From: Bacteroidales bacterium UBA4621
GTDB taxonomy: Bacteria > Bacteroidota > Bacteroidia > Bacteroidales > Paludibacteraceae
Direction: 5' to 3'
Length of the DNA stretch: 57,727 nucleotides
Assembly: GCA_002387325.1 (NCBI GenBank)
Contig: DGIN01000005.1
Span: forward strand, 1 to 57,727
Shown: piece by piece, positions 16,578 through 26,048 of the stretch
Layout of the letters: each line of letters starts with the position of its first letter
Position numbering within the stretch: position 1 is the stretch's first letter
Translations under genes and position numbers: made by a program
The notes under the pieces: model-generated
The model's database searches: none
What the model saw: only the letters and a program-made list of their open reading frames with translations
What the model was told of the DNA's origin: nothing

Positions 16578-18821
16578 ATGACAGAAAGCGAGTTTACACA
16601 GGAAGAAGAGCAGATGATTCAGCACGAGTTCGAGGCTTTGCTGGACGATTATGCGCATACGATGCACCGCCAGAAGGTGGAACTGATTACGCATGCTTTT
16701 CATTTTGCCAAGCAGGCTCACAAAGGAGTGCGCCGTTTGAGCGGCGAGCCGTATATTATGCACCCGCTGGCTGTGGCGCGTATCTGCGTGCGCGAAATAG
16801 GTTTGGGCAGCACGAGTATATGCAGTGCGCTTCTCCATGATGTTGTAGAAGACACGGACTACACAATAGAGGATATCCGGAACCTGTTCGGGGACAAGAT
16901 AGCCCAGATAGTGGACGGACTGACGAAGATCTCGGGCGGCGTATTCGGCGAACACGCCAGCGAGCAGGCGGAGAATTTCCGCAAGTTGCTGCTCACCATT
17001 TCGGACGATATACGTGTGGTGCTGATCAAGATAGCCGACCGTCTGCACAACATGCGTACCCTCGGCGCCCAGCCCAAAGACAAGCAATACAAGATTGCGG
17101 GCGAGACACAATATATCTATGCCCCGCTGGCACACCGTCTGGGTCTGTTCCCCATCAAAACGGAGTTGGAAGACCTGAGTTTCAAATACGAACACCCCGA
17201 TACCTACGCCCAGATAGAAGCCAAATTAGCGGCGAACAAGAACGCCCAGATGGCGACTTTCGAGACCTTTTCCGCGCCTATCCGCACGAAATTGGAGGCT
17301 ATGGGTTACAGGTTCAGCATTACGGCGCGTATCAAATCGGTGTATTCGATTTGGAAGAAGATGACCACCCAGCAGATACCATTTGAGGACGTGTACGACC
17401 TGCTGGCAGTTCGTATTGTGTTTACGCCCAACGAGTCGATGTCGGAGAAAGACCAGTGCTGGATGATTTACTCCGCCATCACGGAGATTTACCGCCCGCA
17501 TCCGGAACGTATCCGCGACTGGATCAGTACGCCAAAAGCCAACGGTTACGAGGCGTTGCACGTAACCGTGATGGGGCAGGACGGTGAGTGGATAGAGGTA
17601 CAGATACGCACCGACCGTATGCACGAACTGGCGGAACGCGGTCTGGCGGCGCACTGGAAATACAAGACGGGCGAGTCGGACGAGTCGGAATTAGACAAAT
17701 GGCTCTGCGAAATAAAAGAGATTCTAGAGCACCCCGAGAAGGACGCGATGGAGTTTCTCGACACGTTCAAGTTGAATCTGTTTGCGCAGGAGGTATTTGT
17801 TTTCACGCCGAAAGGGGAAATCAAGACTATGCCGCAAGGGGCGACCGCCCTCGATTTTGCGTTCCTGCTCCACTCGGAGTTGGGCGAGCATTGTATCGGG
17901 GCGAAAGTGAACCATACGCTGGTGCCGCTCAGTTACGTGCTGAAGGGGGGCGACCAGGTGGAGATCCTGACCTCGGGAAGCCAGCACCCTCAGGAGAACT
18001 GGCTCGATTTTGTAACGACCGCCAAGGCCCAGTCGTGTCTGCGCGAGTATTTCCGCAGGGAGGAGCGTCAGTATATCAAGCGCGGCGACAAACTGTTCCA
18101 TGACGCATGGAATATGTTGGAGGCGAAAGGCAGCGAGGATATGGCATTGCAGCGTATGCTCAACCATTACCAACTCACCCGCCCGAGCCAACTGTATCTA
18201 CAAATAGGTCAGGGGGTTATCCGTCTTGACGATATGCAGCAGATTATCTTTCCGAAGAAAGGTTTCTGGGCGCGTCTCAATCCCTTTTCCACGTCGGACA
18301 AAGACAGTTCGAAGCCGGCTTTACAGCCTCAGTTGCCGGCACAACCGGCTCCCAAATCGCACCAGACGATTGTCCTGACAGATGAGAATCTCGGACACGA
18401 TTATATCCTTGCCGACTGCTGCCATCCCATTCCGGGGGACGAGGTGCTGGGGTATCTTGGCGATGACGGCAAGATGTATATCCACAAGATTGACTGCAAC
18501 GAGGCGATGCTGCTCAAGTCCTCGCAAGGCAAGCGCATCTATGCCGCCACATGGAACACCCACCGCGTGCAGTCATTTGTAGAGACGATTGAAATTCAGG
18601 GAATTGACAAATTTGGTGTGTTTATCCATGTGCTGACGATCATCACCGAGGAGTTCCACATCAACATACGCTCCATGCAAGTGGCAGCCGATGATGGCAT
18701 TTTCAAGGGCGAACTGGAACTCTATGTCTATGACCGCAAGGAACTGCAAGACCTGTTCCAAGCCCTCAGAAAAATAGAAGAAATCAAGGTAGTGAAACGG
18801 ATTGAGACCAACAACAGTTAA
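16578..18821 (+). CDS. bifunctional (p)ppGpp synthetase/hydrolase (RelA/SpoT family)
   Basis: 747-residue stringent response enzyme that makes and degrades (p)ppGpp. The hydrolase domain is intact: MHPLAVARI with His62 and LLHDVVEDTDYT with His87-Asp88 and Glu91-Asp92. The synthetase domain follows (RIKSVYSIWKKM, FEDVYDLLAVRIVF, WISTPKANGYEALH). A TGS domain (VFTPKGEIKTMPQGATALDF) and a C-terminal ACT domain (about residues 675-747) complete the long RSH layout. An in-frame extension to 16458 exists, but the promoter at 16529-16560 lies inside it, so MTESEFTQEE is the real start. The active HD motif suggests SpoT-like bifunctionality. Confidence 0.93.
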   Translation: MTESEFTQEEEQMIQHEFEALLDDYAHTMHRQKVELITHAFHFAKQAHKGVRRLSGEPYIMHPLAVARICVREIGLGSTSICSALLHDVVEDTDYTIEDIRNLFGDKIAQIVDGLTKISGGVFGEHASEQAENFRKLLLTISDDIRVVLIKIADRLHNMRTLGAQPKDKQYKIAGETQYIYAPLAHRLGLFPIKTELEDLSFKYEHPDTYAQIEAKLAANKNAQMATFETFSAPIRTKLEAMGYRFSITARIKSVYSIWKKMTTQQIPFEDVYDLLAVRIVFTPNESMSEKDQCWMIYSAITEIYRPHPERIRDWISTPKANGYEALHVTVMGQDGEWIEVQIRTDRMHELAERGLAAHWKYKTGESDESELDKWLCEIKEILEHPEKDAMEFLDTFKLNLFAQEVFVFTPKGEIKTMPQGATALDFAFLLHSELGEHCIGAKVNHTLVPLSYVLKGGDQVEILTSGSQHPQENWLDFVTTAKAQSCLREYFRREERQYIKRGDKLFHDAWNMLEAKGSEDMALQRMLNHYQLTRPSQLYLQIGQGVIRLDDMQQIIFPKKGFWARLNPFSTSDKDSSKPALQPQLPAQPAPKSHQTIVLTDENLGHDYILADCCHPIPGDEVLGYLGDDGKMYIHKIDCNEAMLLKSSQGKRIYAATWNTHRVQSFVETIEIQGIDKFGVFIHVLTIITEEFHINIRSMQVAADDGIFKGELELYVYDRKELQDLFQALRKIEEIKVVKRIETNNS

Positions 18822-18868
18822 TTATTGATAAAAACAAACACCTTTCGTCCGTATTGAAAACGTAGGAG

Positions 18869-18890
18869 GATGGTTATAGGATGGTTATAG
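18869..18890. repeat. 11-nt direct repeat, two units
   Basis: GATGGTTATAG twice, followed by a partial GATAG. This is the reverse complement of the ATCCTATAAC unit found at 9065, 32056 and 48771. Confidence 0.8.
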
Positions 18891-18950
18891 GATAGAAAGG
18901 GTTTGTACATTGATATAATAAAGCATTTTTAACAAAACAAACATAGCGAT

Positions 18951-20048
18951 ATGAAAAAGATTTTTGCAACTCTCTCTATGGCTCTGGTGGCAGTAGCCAT
19001 GATGGCACAACAACCGGTCATCACATTTGAGAAGACAGAACACGACTTTGGCAAGATTAACGAGGCAGATGGTCGTGTTACTACGGTGTTCAAATTCAAG
19101 AACGAGGGAATGGAGCCTCTTGTATTGAGCAATGTACGTGCCAGTTGCGGTTGCACCACGCCTAAATGGACGCGCGAACCGATAGAACCGGGTCAGAACG
19201 GAGAAATCACCGTTACCTACAACCCTAACGGTCGCCCCGGTCGCTTCCAGAAGACCATCACCATTACCTCCAACGCTACGGAGAGTACCAAACGCCTGTA
19301 TATAAAAGGTGAGGTGATTCCGAAACCTGCCAAACCGATCAACCAGTATGCCGTGAAGATGGGCGAACTGAGTCTCAAATCGAAAACCGTTGATTTCGGC
19401 ACAATCAAAAAAGGTGAGAGCGTTATCCGCGAGATTGAGTACGCCAACCTGACCCAAGCAGACATCACCGTGGAATTGGCAACTCGCGACCAGGACAACT
19501 ATCTCCTGTCGCAAGTTACGCTCAGCCCTGTGAAAGCCACACAAACCGGCAAATTAGTATTTATCTTCGATTCGAAGGTTTGCAAGAACTACGGTCCCAC
19601 CACGCTCTATGCCTATGTGGTAGTGAACGGCAAGCAACAACACATCGACGAGTATATGATTACGCTCCGTGCCGATGTAGTGGAGGACTTCTCTACCCTA
19701 ACTCCCGCACAGCGTCAGAATGCCCCGATTATGGATATGGATACTCAGTTCGACCTTGGCACCGTGGCTGCAGGCAAGCATCTAAAAGGCACCATCAGCC
19801 TGAAGAACAGCGGTACCAACGCCCTGGCTATCCACCGCGTGTACAGCAGCGACCAGAACGTGGTCTGCACAGCACCGAAATCGGTAAAGGCAAGTCCGAA
19901 AGCCGCAACAATCAAAGTGGACATCAACACGATGGATAATAACGGCAAGCCGATGGAACCGGGCAAGTATGCACGCCAGATTTTGGTAATCACCAACGAC
20001 CCGAACCACCCCCGTCACACAGTCAATCTGACATGGACGGTGAAATAA
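18951..20048 (+). CDS. DUF1573 domain-containing exported protein
   Basis: 365-residue exported protein with signal peptide MKKIFATLSMALVAVAMMAQ. A DUF1573-type Ig-like domain covers about residues 24-130, with the hallmark VRASCGCTTPKWTREPIEPG and FKFKNEG. A second Ig-like half from about residue 265 repeats the pattern (FDLGTVAAGKHLKGTISLKNSGTN, written here in part) and ends in ITNDPNHPRHTVNLTW. Such proteins are very common in Bacteroidota envelopes and may act as periplasmic binding or chaperone modules; the exact role is not known. It lies between spoT and meaB with no clear promoter of its own. Confidence 0.85.
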   Translation: MKKIFATLSMALVAVAMMAQQPVITFEKTEHDFGKINEADGRVTTVFKFKNEGMEPLVLSNVRASCGCTTPKWTREPIEPGQNGEITVTYNPNGRPGRFQKTITITSNATESTKRLYIKGEVIPKPAKPINQYAVKMGELSLKSKTVDFGTIKKGESVIREIEYANLTQADITVELATRDQDNYLLSQVTLSPVKATQTGKLVFIFDSKVCKNYGPTTLYAYVVVNGKQQHIDEYMITLRADVVEDFSTLTPAQRQNAPIMDMDTQFDLGTVAAGKHLKGTISLKNSGTNALAIHRVYSSDQNVVCTAPKSVKASPKAATIKVDINTMDNNGKPMEPGKYARQILVITNDPNHPRHTVNLTWTVK

Positions 20049-20111
20049 TGACGAATTAAGAATGATGAATTAGGAATTATATGCTTTGTAGGTTTCTCCC
20101 CCACCTGTATG

Positions 20112-20153
20112 TTAATTGTTAATTGTTAATTCTTAATTGTTAATTGTACATTG
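20112..20153. repeat. 7-nt tandem array ahead of meaB
   Basis: Six contiguous TTAATT(G/C) heptamers, the last followed by TACATTG, ending five bases before the meaB start codon. A shorter array of the same unit lies at 39280-39300. Confidence 0.85.
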
Positions 20154-20157
20154 AACC

Positions 20158-21246
20158 ATGCATCATCCTGAAAACGAGCAACAATACAAAGGTCTGACGG
20201 TGAACGCCGGGGTGGAGAATCTCCCCAGCGTTAATCCGTATGCCACCTTTCGCCGCAAGAAACGTACATTGAGTGCCGAAGAGTATTTCGAGGGCATCCG
20301 TCGCGGCGATGCGTCCATTCTCGGTCAGGCGGTAACGCTGGTCGAGAGCAGTCTCCTGTCCGACCAAGCCATCGCCCAGAAAGTGATTGAGATGTGTTTG
20401 CCCTATTCGGGAAAATCTATCCGCGTAGGTATCACAGGCGTGCCGGGTGCAGGCAAATCGACGTTTATTGAGGCACTTGGCACCGAACTCTGCGAGCAAG
20501 GCAAACATCTTGCCGTCTTGGCGATTGACCCCTCGAGCGAGCGCAGCAAGGGCAGTATTTTGGGCGACAAAACACGTATGAACGAACTGTCGGCTGCTGC
20601 GAATGCGTTTATCCGCCCCAGTCCGTCAGCAGGTTCGCTTGGCGGGGTGGCACGCAAGACGCGCGAGACGATTGTGCTGTGCGAAGCCGCAGGGTTCGAC
20701 ACGATACTGGTTGAGACGGTAGGTGTCGGACAGTCGGAGACCGCCGCCCACTCGATGGTGGACTATTTCCTGCTCCTGCAGGTAACCGGCACGGGAGACG
20801 AACTGCAAGGTATCAAACGCGGCATTATGGAGATGGCGGACGGCATTGCCATCAACAAATGTGACGGTAACAACATTGAGCGTGCGCAGGCTGCACGCGT
20901 GAGTTTCCGCAATGCGCTGGCTCTTTTCCCGCCCTCGGAGTCGGGCTGGAAACCCGATGCGATATGCTGCTCATCGGTGGAGCATACGGGCGTAGCGGAG
21001 GTATGGAAAAACATCGAAGATTATATCGCTTTCGTCCGCAAAAACGGCTATTTTGACCGGCATCGTACCGAGCAGGCGAAATACTGGATGTACGAGACCA
21101 TCAACCAAGCCCTGTTGGACGGGTTCTACAAAAACGAGCGTATGGAGCGATTTATCGAACAAGCCGAAAAACAAGTACTGGACAATGAGATAAGCAGTTT
21201 TGTCGCTGCACACAACCTGCTGACCGAATATGGCAGAAACCACTAA
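20158..21246 (+). CDS. meaB: methylmalonyl-CoA mutase-associated GTPase MeaB
   Basis: 362-residue G3E-family P-loop GTPase that protects and reloads the adenosylcobalamin cofactor of methylmalonyl-CoA mutase. The P-loop GVPGAGKST is near residue 99-107. It is followed by LAVLAIDPSSERSKGSILGDKTRM, the family switch region, and by TVGVGQSE and INKCDGNN (base recognition). The C-terminus forms the usual dimerisation arm. The mutase subunits are not in this window. The last 17 bases overlap dnaB, so the two are translationally linked. The start follows a 7-nt A/T array. Confidence 0.93.
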   Translation: MHHPENEQQYKGLTVNAGVENLPSVNPYATFRRKKRTLSAEEYFEGIRRGDASILGQAVTLVESSLLSDQAIAQKVIEMCLPYSGKSIRVGITGVPGAGKSTFIEALGTELCEQGKHLAVLAIDPSSERSKGSILGDKTRMNELSAAANAFIRPSPSAGSLGGVARKTRETIVLCEAAGFDTILVETVGVGQSETAAHSMVDYFLLLQVTGTGDELQGIKRGIMEMADGIAINKCDGNNIERAQAARVSFRNALALFPPSESGWKPDAICCSSVEHTGVAEVWKNIEDYIAFVRKNGYFDRHRTEQAKYWMYETINQALLDGFYKNERMERFIEQAEKQVLDNEISSFVAAHNLLTEYGRNH

Positions 21247-22795
21247 AAATACACGCAGACGCAACCCTTCCGCCCCCGCCAAGGTAGGTGCCAACGAAAT
21301 GGGCAAACTGCCCCCACAAGCCCCCGAATTGGAGGACTCTGTGCTGGGCGCACTGATGATAGAGAAAGAGGCATACGGTACCGTAGCCGACTTGCTCACG
21401 CCCGAATCGTTCTACAAAGACCAGAACCGTATTATCTTTGAGGCGATACGTGCTTTGGCTTCCAAAGACCAGCCGATTGATTCCCTGTCGGTAGCCGAGA
21501 AACTGAAAAGTATGGGTACGCTGGAGGAGGCAGGCGGATTGCTCAATCTGACCGAACTCACCCGTCGTGTGGCTTCTACCGCCCACCTGCGCTACCATGC
21601 GCAGATCATTGCGCAGAAAGCCACCGCCCGCGACCTCATACACCTTGCCGCCGAGATAGAAGAGGCAGGGTACGACGAGACACAGGACATCGAAGAACTG
21701 ATGCAGCGTGCCGAGGCTGGTGTGTTCGAGATTGGGCAGCGTGCGCAGAAGCGCGATGTTACCCAGATTGACCCCGTTGTAGCGGAGGCATTGCGCCGCA
21801 TGAACGAAGCCGCCAAAAACGACAGTAACATTTCGGGTATTCCATCGGGATTCGGTGCTTTGGACAAGATTACTGCCGGTTGGCAGAAGTCCGACCTTGT
21901 TATTCTTGCCGCCCGCCCCGCTATGGGCAAGACCGCCTTTGTGCTTTCAATGGCAAAGAATATAGCCGTCAACTATGGACGCCCGGTGGCGATGTTCTCG
22001 CTTGAGATGTCCAACGTGCAGTTGGTCAACCGTCTGATAATGAACGTGTGCGAGATAGAGGGCGACAAGATCAAGACGGGGCGTCTGACCAAAGATGACA
22101 AAGCCCGCCTCAACACGAAGATCAACGAATTGTACGGTGCCCCGCTGTACATTGACGATACGCCCTCGCTCTCGGTATTCGAGTTGCGCTCCAAAGCACG
22201 CAAGTTGGTACGTGAACACAATGTGGAAATGATTATCATCGACTACCTGCAATTGATGAACGCACAGGGAATGAGTTTCGGTAGCCGCGAGCAGGAGATA
22301 AGTATCATATCCAGAAACCTGAAAGGACTGGCGAAAGAACTGGATATTCCGATTATCGCCCTCAGTCAGTTGAACCGTGGTGTGGAATCACGTCAAGGCA
22401 ACGAGGGAAAGAAACCGCAGTTGAGCGACTTGCGCGAGTCAGGTGCCATTGAGCAGGACGCCGATATGGTGTGCTTTATCCACCGTCCGGAATATTATCA
22501 TTTCTATAATGATGAAAAAACGGGAAAAGACCTGCGCGGATTAGCGGAAATCATCATTGCCAAGCACCGTAGCGGTGCCACCGACGAGGTGTTTCTGCGC
22601 TTCCGCCATAAATTTGCGAAGTTCCAGAACGAGGACGAGGCTGCACCGGATGACGATTACGGCATACCGCCTGCACCCGCACCCGGCGAAGGAGGCGGTT
22701 ACCAGAGTTTCCGGTCGAAGATGAACAGTATGAACCCCGACGGAGCGGCTATGAACCAGAATAGCATGGGAGACTTTGAGGATGCACCGTTCTAA
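21230..22795 (+). CDS. dnaB: replicative DNA helicase DnaB
   Basis: 521-residue hexameric helicase that unwinds DNA at the replication fork. The N-terminal domain begins at PPQAPELEDSVLGALMIEKE and the RecA-like motor at about residue 200 with GIPSGFGALDKITAGWQ and Walker A ARPAMGKTAF. Walker B and later motifs are visible in IIIDYLQLMNAQG, LSQLNRGVESR and LSDLRESGAIEQDADMV. There is no intein. A flexible glycine/proline/asparagine tail ends in DFEDAPF. The start overlaps meaB by 17 bases; this arrangement may couple their translation. Confidence 0.95.
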   Translation: MAETTKNTRRRNPSAPAKVGANEMGKLPPQAPELEDSVLGALMIEKEAYGTVADLLTPESFYKDQNRIIFEAIRALASKDQPIDSLSVAEKLKSMGTLEEAGGLLNLTELTRRVASTAHLRYHAQIIAQKATARDLIHLAAEIEEAGYDETQDIEELMQRAEAGVFEIGQRAQKRDVTQIDPVVAEALRRMNEAAKNDSNISGIPSGFGALDKITAGWQKSDLVILAARPAMGKTAFVLSMAKNIAVNYGRPVAMFSLEMSNVQLVNRLIMNVCEIEGDKIKTGRLTKDDKARLNTKINELYGAPLYIDDTPSLSVFELRSKARKLVREHNVEMIIIDYLQLMNAQGMSFGSREQEISIISRNLKGLAKELDIPIIALSQLNRGVESRQGNEGKKPQLSDLRESGAIEQDADMVCFIHRPEYYHFYNDEKTGKDLRGLAEIIIAKHRSGATDEVFLRFRHKFAKFQNEDEAAPDDDYGIPPAPAPGEGGGYQSFRSKMNSMNPDGAAMNQNSMGDFEDAPF

Positions 22796-22882
22796 TGACG
22801 AATTAAGAAATTCACTGAGGTTTCCATGCTTTTAACCAGTGGATAGCCTCACCCTAAACTGCAAATAGAAAACAACAATATA

Positions 22883-24280
22883 ATGCAAAGAACAGTAATC
22901 ATTGATGCGCTCAAGCGCACTGACTTCGGCGCAGAAATCAACGTCCGCGGTTGGGTCAGAAGCCGTCGTGGCAACAAAAATGTATCGTTTATCGCCCTCA
23001 ACGACGGTTCTACTATCAAGAACATTCAGATTGTAGCCGATCTGAGCAAGTTCTCCGAGGAGCAACTCAAGCCCGTTACCACAGGGGCTTGCCTCTCTGC
23101 AACGGGTATCCTTGTAGAGAGCCAGGGTGCAGGGCAGACAGTGGAGATTCAACTCACCGGTCTCGAAGTTTACGGCACAGCCGACCCCGAGAAATACCCG
23201 CTTCAGAAAAAAGGCTTGAGTATGGAATATCTTCGTACCATTGCGCACCTACGCCCGCGTACCAACACCTTTGGGGCGGTATTCCGTATCCGCCACAATA
23301 TGGCGATGGCGATTCATACCTATTTCCATAAGCACGGCTATTTCTATTTCCATACCCCGATTATCACGGCTTCGGACTGCGAGGGGGCAGGACAGATGTT
23401 CCAGGTTACGACCAAGAACCTTTACAACCTGAAATTTGACGAGAACGGCAAGATTGACTACTCCGATGATTTCTTCGGCAAACAGACTTCGCTGACCGTC
23501 AGCGGGCAGTTGGAGGGCGAGTTGGCGGCTATGGCACTCGGCAAAATATACACTTTCGGACCTACGTTCCGTGCCGAGAACAGCAATACACCGCGCCACT
23601 TGGCGGAGTTCTGGATGATTGAACCCGAAGTGGCTTTCATACAGAAAGACGAACTGATGGACCTCGAAGAGGACTTCATCAAATACTGCGTCCGTTGGGC
23701 ATTGGAGAACTGCAAAGACGACCTTGAGTTCCTCAACCAGTATGTGGACAAAGGGCTGATTGCCCGTCTCGAATCGGTTATCAACACCGAATTCGTACGT
23801 TTGACCTACACCGAGGGCGTGAATATCCTGCAAGAAGCAATGAAGAATGGTAAGAAATTCGAGTTCCCTTGCAACTGGGGCGATGACCTATGCTCCGAGC
23901 ACGAGCGTTTTCTGGTAGAGGAGCATTTCGGAAAACCCGTCATTATGACCGACTACCCGAAGGACATCAAGGCATTCTATATGAAGATTAACGAAGACGG
24001 CAAGACCGTACAAGGTACCGATGTGCTTTTCCCGCAGATTGGCGAGATTATCGGCGGTTCGGTACGTGAGGAGAGCCTTGACAAACTGAATGCGGAGATA
24101 GAACGTCGCCGGATTCCGATGAAAGATATGTGGTGGTATCTTGATACCCGCCGTTTCGGTGCCGCACCGCATGCCGGTTTCGGACTGGGCTTCGAGCGAC
24201 TGATGCTCTTCGTTACGGGTATGCAGAATATCCGCGATGTCATCCCCTTCCCCCGTACTCCGAAAACCGCAGAATTCTAA
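22883..24280 (+). CDS. asnS: asparagine--tRNA ligase
   Basis: Class IIb aminoacyl-tRNA synthetase of 465 residues. An N-terminal OB-fold anticodon-binding domain (INVRGWVRSRRGNKNVSFIALNDG) is followed by class II motif 1, motif 2 (TFGPTFRAENSNTPRHLAEFWMIEPE, in part) and motif 3 (GAAPHAGFGLGFERLM). The segment at motif 2 with RHLAEFWMIEPE fits AsnRS rather than AspRS. It is the last gene of ordinary composition before the AT-rich segment that begins directly after its stop codon. A sampled 60-base line (23641) is 50% G+C. Confidence 0.94.
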   Translation: MQRTVIIDALKRTDFGAEINVRGWVRSRRGNKNVSFIALNDGSTIKNIQIVADLSKFSEEQLKPVTTGACLSATGILVESQGAGQTVEIQLTGLEVYGTADPEKYPLQKKGLSMEYLRTIAHLRPRTNTFGAVFRIRHNMAMAIHTYFHKHGYFYFHTPIITASDCEGAGQMFQVTTKNLYNLKFDENGKIDYSDDFFGKQTSLTVSGQLEGELAAMALGKIYTFGPTFRAENSNTPRHLAEFWMIEPEVAFIQKDELMDLEEDFIKYCVRWALENCKDDLEFLNQYVDKGLIARLESVINTEFVRLTYTEGVNILQEAMKNGKKFEFPCNWGDDLCSEHERFLVEEHFGKPVIMTDYPKDIKAFYMKINEDGKTVQGTDVLFPQIGEIIGGSVREESLDKLNAEIERRRIPMKDMWWYLDTRRFGAAPHAGFGLGFERLMLFVTGMQNIRDVIPFPRTPKTAEF

Positions 24281-24300
24281 TCTAATAAATTTGTACCGAT

Positions 24301-25308
24301 ATGATACAAACACTTACCATACAAAACTTCAAATCCATTGCCAATGTTACCCTCAATTTGGGAAACATCAATGTATTAATTGGAGCAAACGGTTCGGGTA
24401 AGTCCAACATCTTGGAGGCTGTAGGTATGGCTTCAGCCGAAAGAGACGGACATATAAAAACAGATGAATTGTTCTACAAAGGTGTCCGAATTGCAAAACC
24501 GAATTTGGTTGTCGGGTCATTCTTCGGGCATAAACCTTCTCAAAAAATTGCTATTACCATTGGCAATGAAAAAGAACAATTAAACTACCTTATCACCAAC
24601 GAACATCCGGATGACATATATGCCGATTGGAACGCATCTGTCAATATATCAGAATCCATTGAACTAAAAAATACCCTATCTAAGTACCTCATCTATTCCG
24701 CCTCTATTGATGCACTGCGTGGTTTCACTACAGGCAGTTACCAAATGCCGTTAGGGTTGAATGGTGAAGGATTGGATGTCTTGCTAAGTACTATGTCGGA
24801 AACAGACAAAAGGCTTATCAGAGATGAGGTAGCAGAATGTATTCCTTGGATGCAGGATATTTTCATAGATACCAATGATACATATAAAATGGAAGGGTAT
24901 AAGTTAGGACGAAGTAAATCTAATTTGTATTTTCAAGATCGGTATATGCAAAAAAACAATAACATATTTTCTGCAGAAAATGCCAATGAAGGCATATTGG
25001 AGTTACTATTCTATTTAACTCTCTTTGTTAGTAGAAAAACACCCTCCTTTTTTGCAATAGATAATATTGACAATGGTTTGAATCCGCGCTTGTGCAGACA
25101 TTTGCTTACTATTCTTGCCAAATTGGCAAAAAACAATGGTAAACAAGTGATTCTTACCACTCAAAACCCCGCAGTTTTAGATGGTTTGAATTTGAATGAC
25201 GATAGTCAGAAATTGTATATTGTAGAGCGAAATGATGAAGGGTACACCATTGCCAAACAACTGCGCACAAAGGAAAGTTCTTCCAAAATGAAACTTTCGG
25301 AAATGTAG
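24301..25308 (+). CDS. AAA/ABC-type ATPase of an OLD-like two-gene module
   Basis: 335-residue ATPase with an SMC/OLD-type fold. It opens with IQNFKSIANVTLNLGNINVLIG, then Walker A GANGSGKS (residues 28-35). The signature region is ENANEGILELLFYLTLF, and Walker B reads FFAIDNIDNGLNP with Asn where the catalytic Glu usually sits. The switch region reads ILTTQNPAVLDGLN, with Gln in place of the usual His. No nuclease domain is fused. The next gene, 41 bases on, looks TOPRIM-like, so the pair resembles a split OLD or PARIS-type system. Base composition is low (18 of 60 G+C in line 24961), unlike asnS just upstream. Likely acquired; defence role is inferred. Confidence 0.75.
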   Translation: MIQTLTIQNFKSIANVTLNLGNINVLIGANGSGKSNILEAVGMASAERDGHIKTDELFYKGVRIAKPNLVVGSFFGHKPSQKIAITIGNEKEQLNYLITNEHPDDIYADWNASVNISESIELKNTLSKYLIYSASIDALRGFTTGSYQMPLGLNGEGLDVLLSTMSETDKRLIRDEVAECIPWMQDIFIDTNDTYKMEGYKLGRSKSNLYFQDRYMQKNNNIFSAENANEGILELLFYLTLFVSRKTPSFFAIDNIDNGLNPRLCRHLLTILAKLAKNNGKQVILTTQNPAVLDGLNLNDDSQKLYIVERNDEGYTIAKQLRTKESSSKMKLSEM

Positions 25309-25349
25309 ATGAATGGTTTAATTGGTGGCGTCCCTAACAACTTTTAAGT

Positions 25350-26042
25350 ATGAGATATGGAATTATTGCCGAAGGCATTGCAGATGTATATGTCATTCGC
25401 AACATATTAAAATATCTGCTAAAAGTAGATAGCACAGATATTTTTTCCATTCGTCCTACAGAGATTTTTGATGAGACAGATGTTTTAAAAATGCGTTTCA
25501 GCAATTGGGAATTGGTAATGCGTACCTGTGCTGATACTGATGTTCTTTCTGCCTTTTTCGATTCTTTTGAAGAAGAAGGGATTATCATTGTACAGATTGA
25601 TACAGCGGAACGAGGTGAAACGAACTATAACATCCCTCTACCTATACGAACGAAAGATACAGACTGGATGACCTATTCAGAGACGCTCCGCCAAGCAGTA
25701 AAAGCCAAATTGGAAACATTTATTCCTTCGCAATACCGATGTAAAATGGTATATGCTGTTGCAATCAGAGAGACAGATGCGTGGCTGATACCTATTTTCT
25801 GTAAGTCAGATAACGATACATCTTCATTGGCAAATCCTAAGGAACGCTTGCAGGCTACGATTGGTTCTTTAGGAAACAAAAAGAAGAAATTTATTAACAC
25901 AAACAAAAGACATTTGGATTATCAAGAAATTGCAAAACAATTCAAACGAACCCTACCGGACTGCAGAAAAGCCAATCGGAGTTTGGACTTATTCTGCACG
26001 GATTTGGAGAGTATTAGCACAAAAACGAATGATCAAAACTAA
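25350..26042 (+). CDS. TOPRIM-like (DUF4276-like) partner protein
   Basis: 230-residue soluble protein. It starts YGIIAEGIADVYVIRNIL, where Glu8 and Asp12 fit the first TOPRIM motif. A strand ending in an acid (IIIVQIDTAERGE, Asp84) could be the second. RETDAWLIPIF (Glu141, Asp143) recalls the conserved E.W motif of DUF4276 proteins; this is from memory. The C-terminus is lysine-rich (GNKKKKFINTNKRHLDY) and could touch nucleic acid. It is AT-rich like its neighbour and lies between the ATPase and the TonB receptor, which starts six bases after its stop. A toxin or nuclease effector controlled by the ATPase is the natural hypothesis; no catalytic activity is proven by sequence. Confidence 0.6.
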   Translation: MRYGIIAEGIADVYVIRNILKYLLKVDSTDIFSIRPTEIFDETDVLKMRFSNWELVMRTCADTDVLSAFFDSFEEEGIIIVQIDTAERGETNYNIPLPIRTKDTDWMTYSETLRQAVKAKLETFIPSQYRCKMVYAVAIRETDAWLIPIFCKSDNDTSSLANPKERLQATIGSLGNKKKKFINTNKRHLDYQEIAKQFKRTLPDCRKANRSLDLFCTDLESISTKTNDQN

Positions 26043-26048
26043 TTTTAT

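Noticed and set aside
24281..24300. Mobile element ends flanking the AT-rich insert
   Set aside because: No inverted or direct repeats could be found by eye at the asnS side or near 26755, so no element was called.
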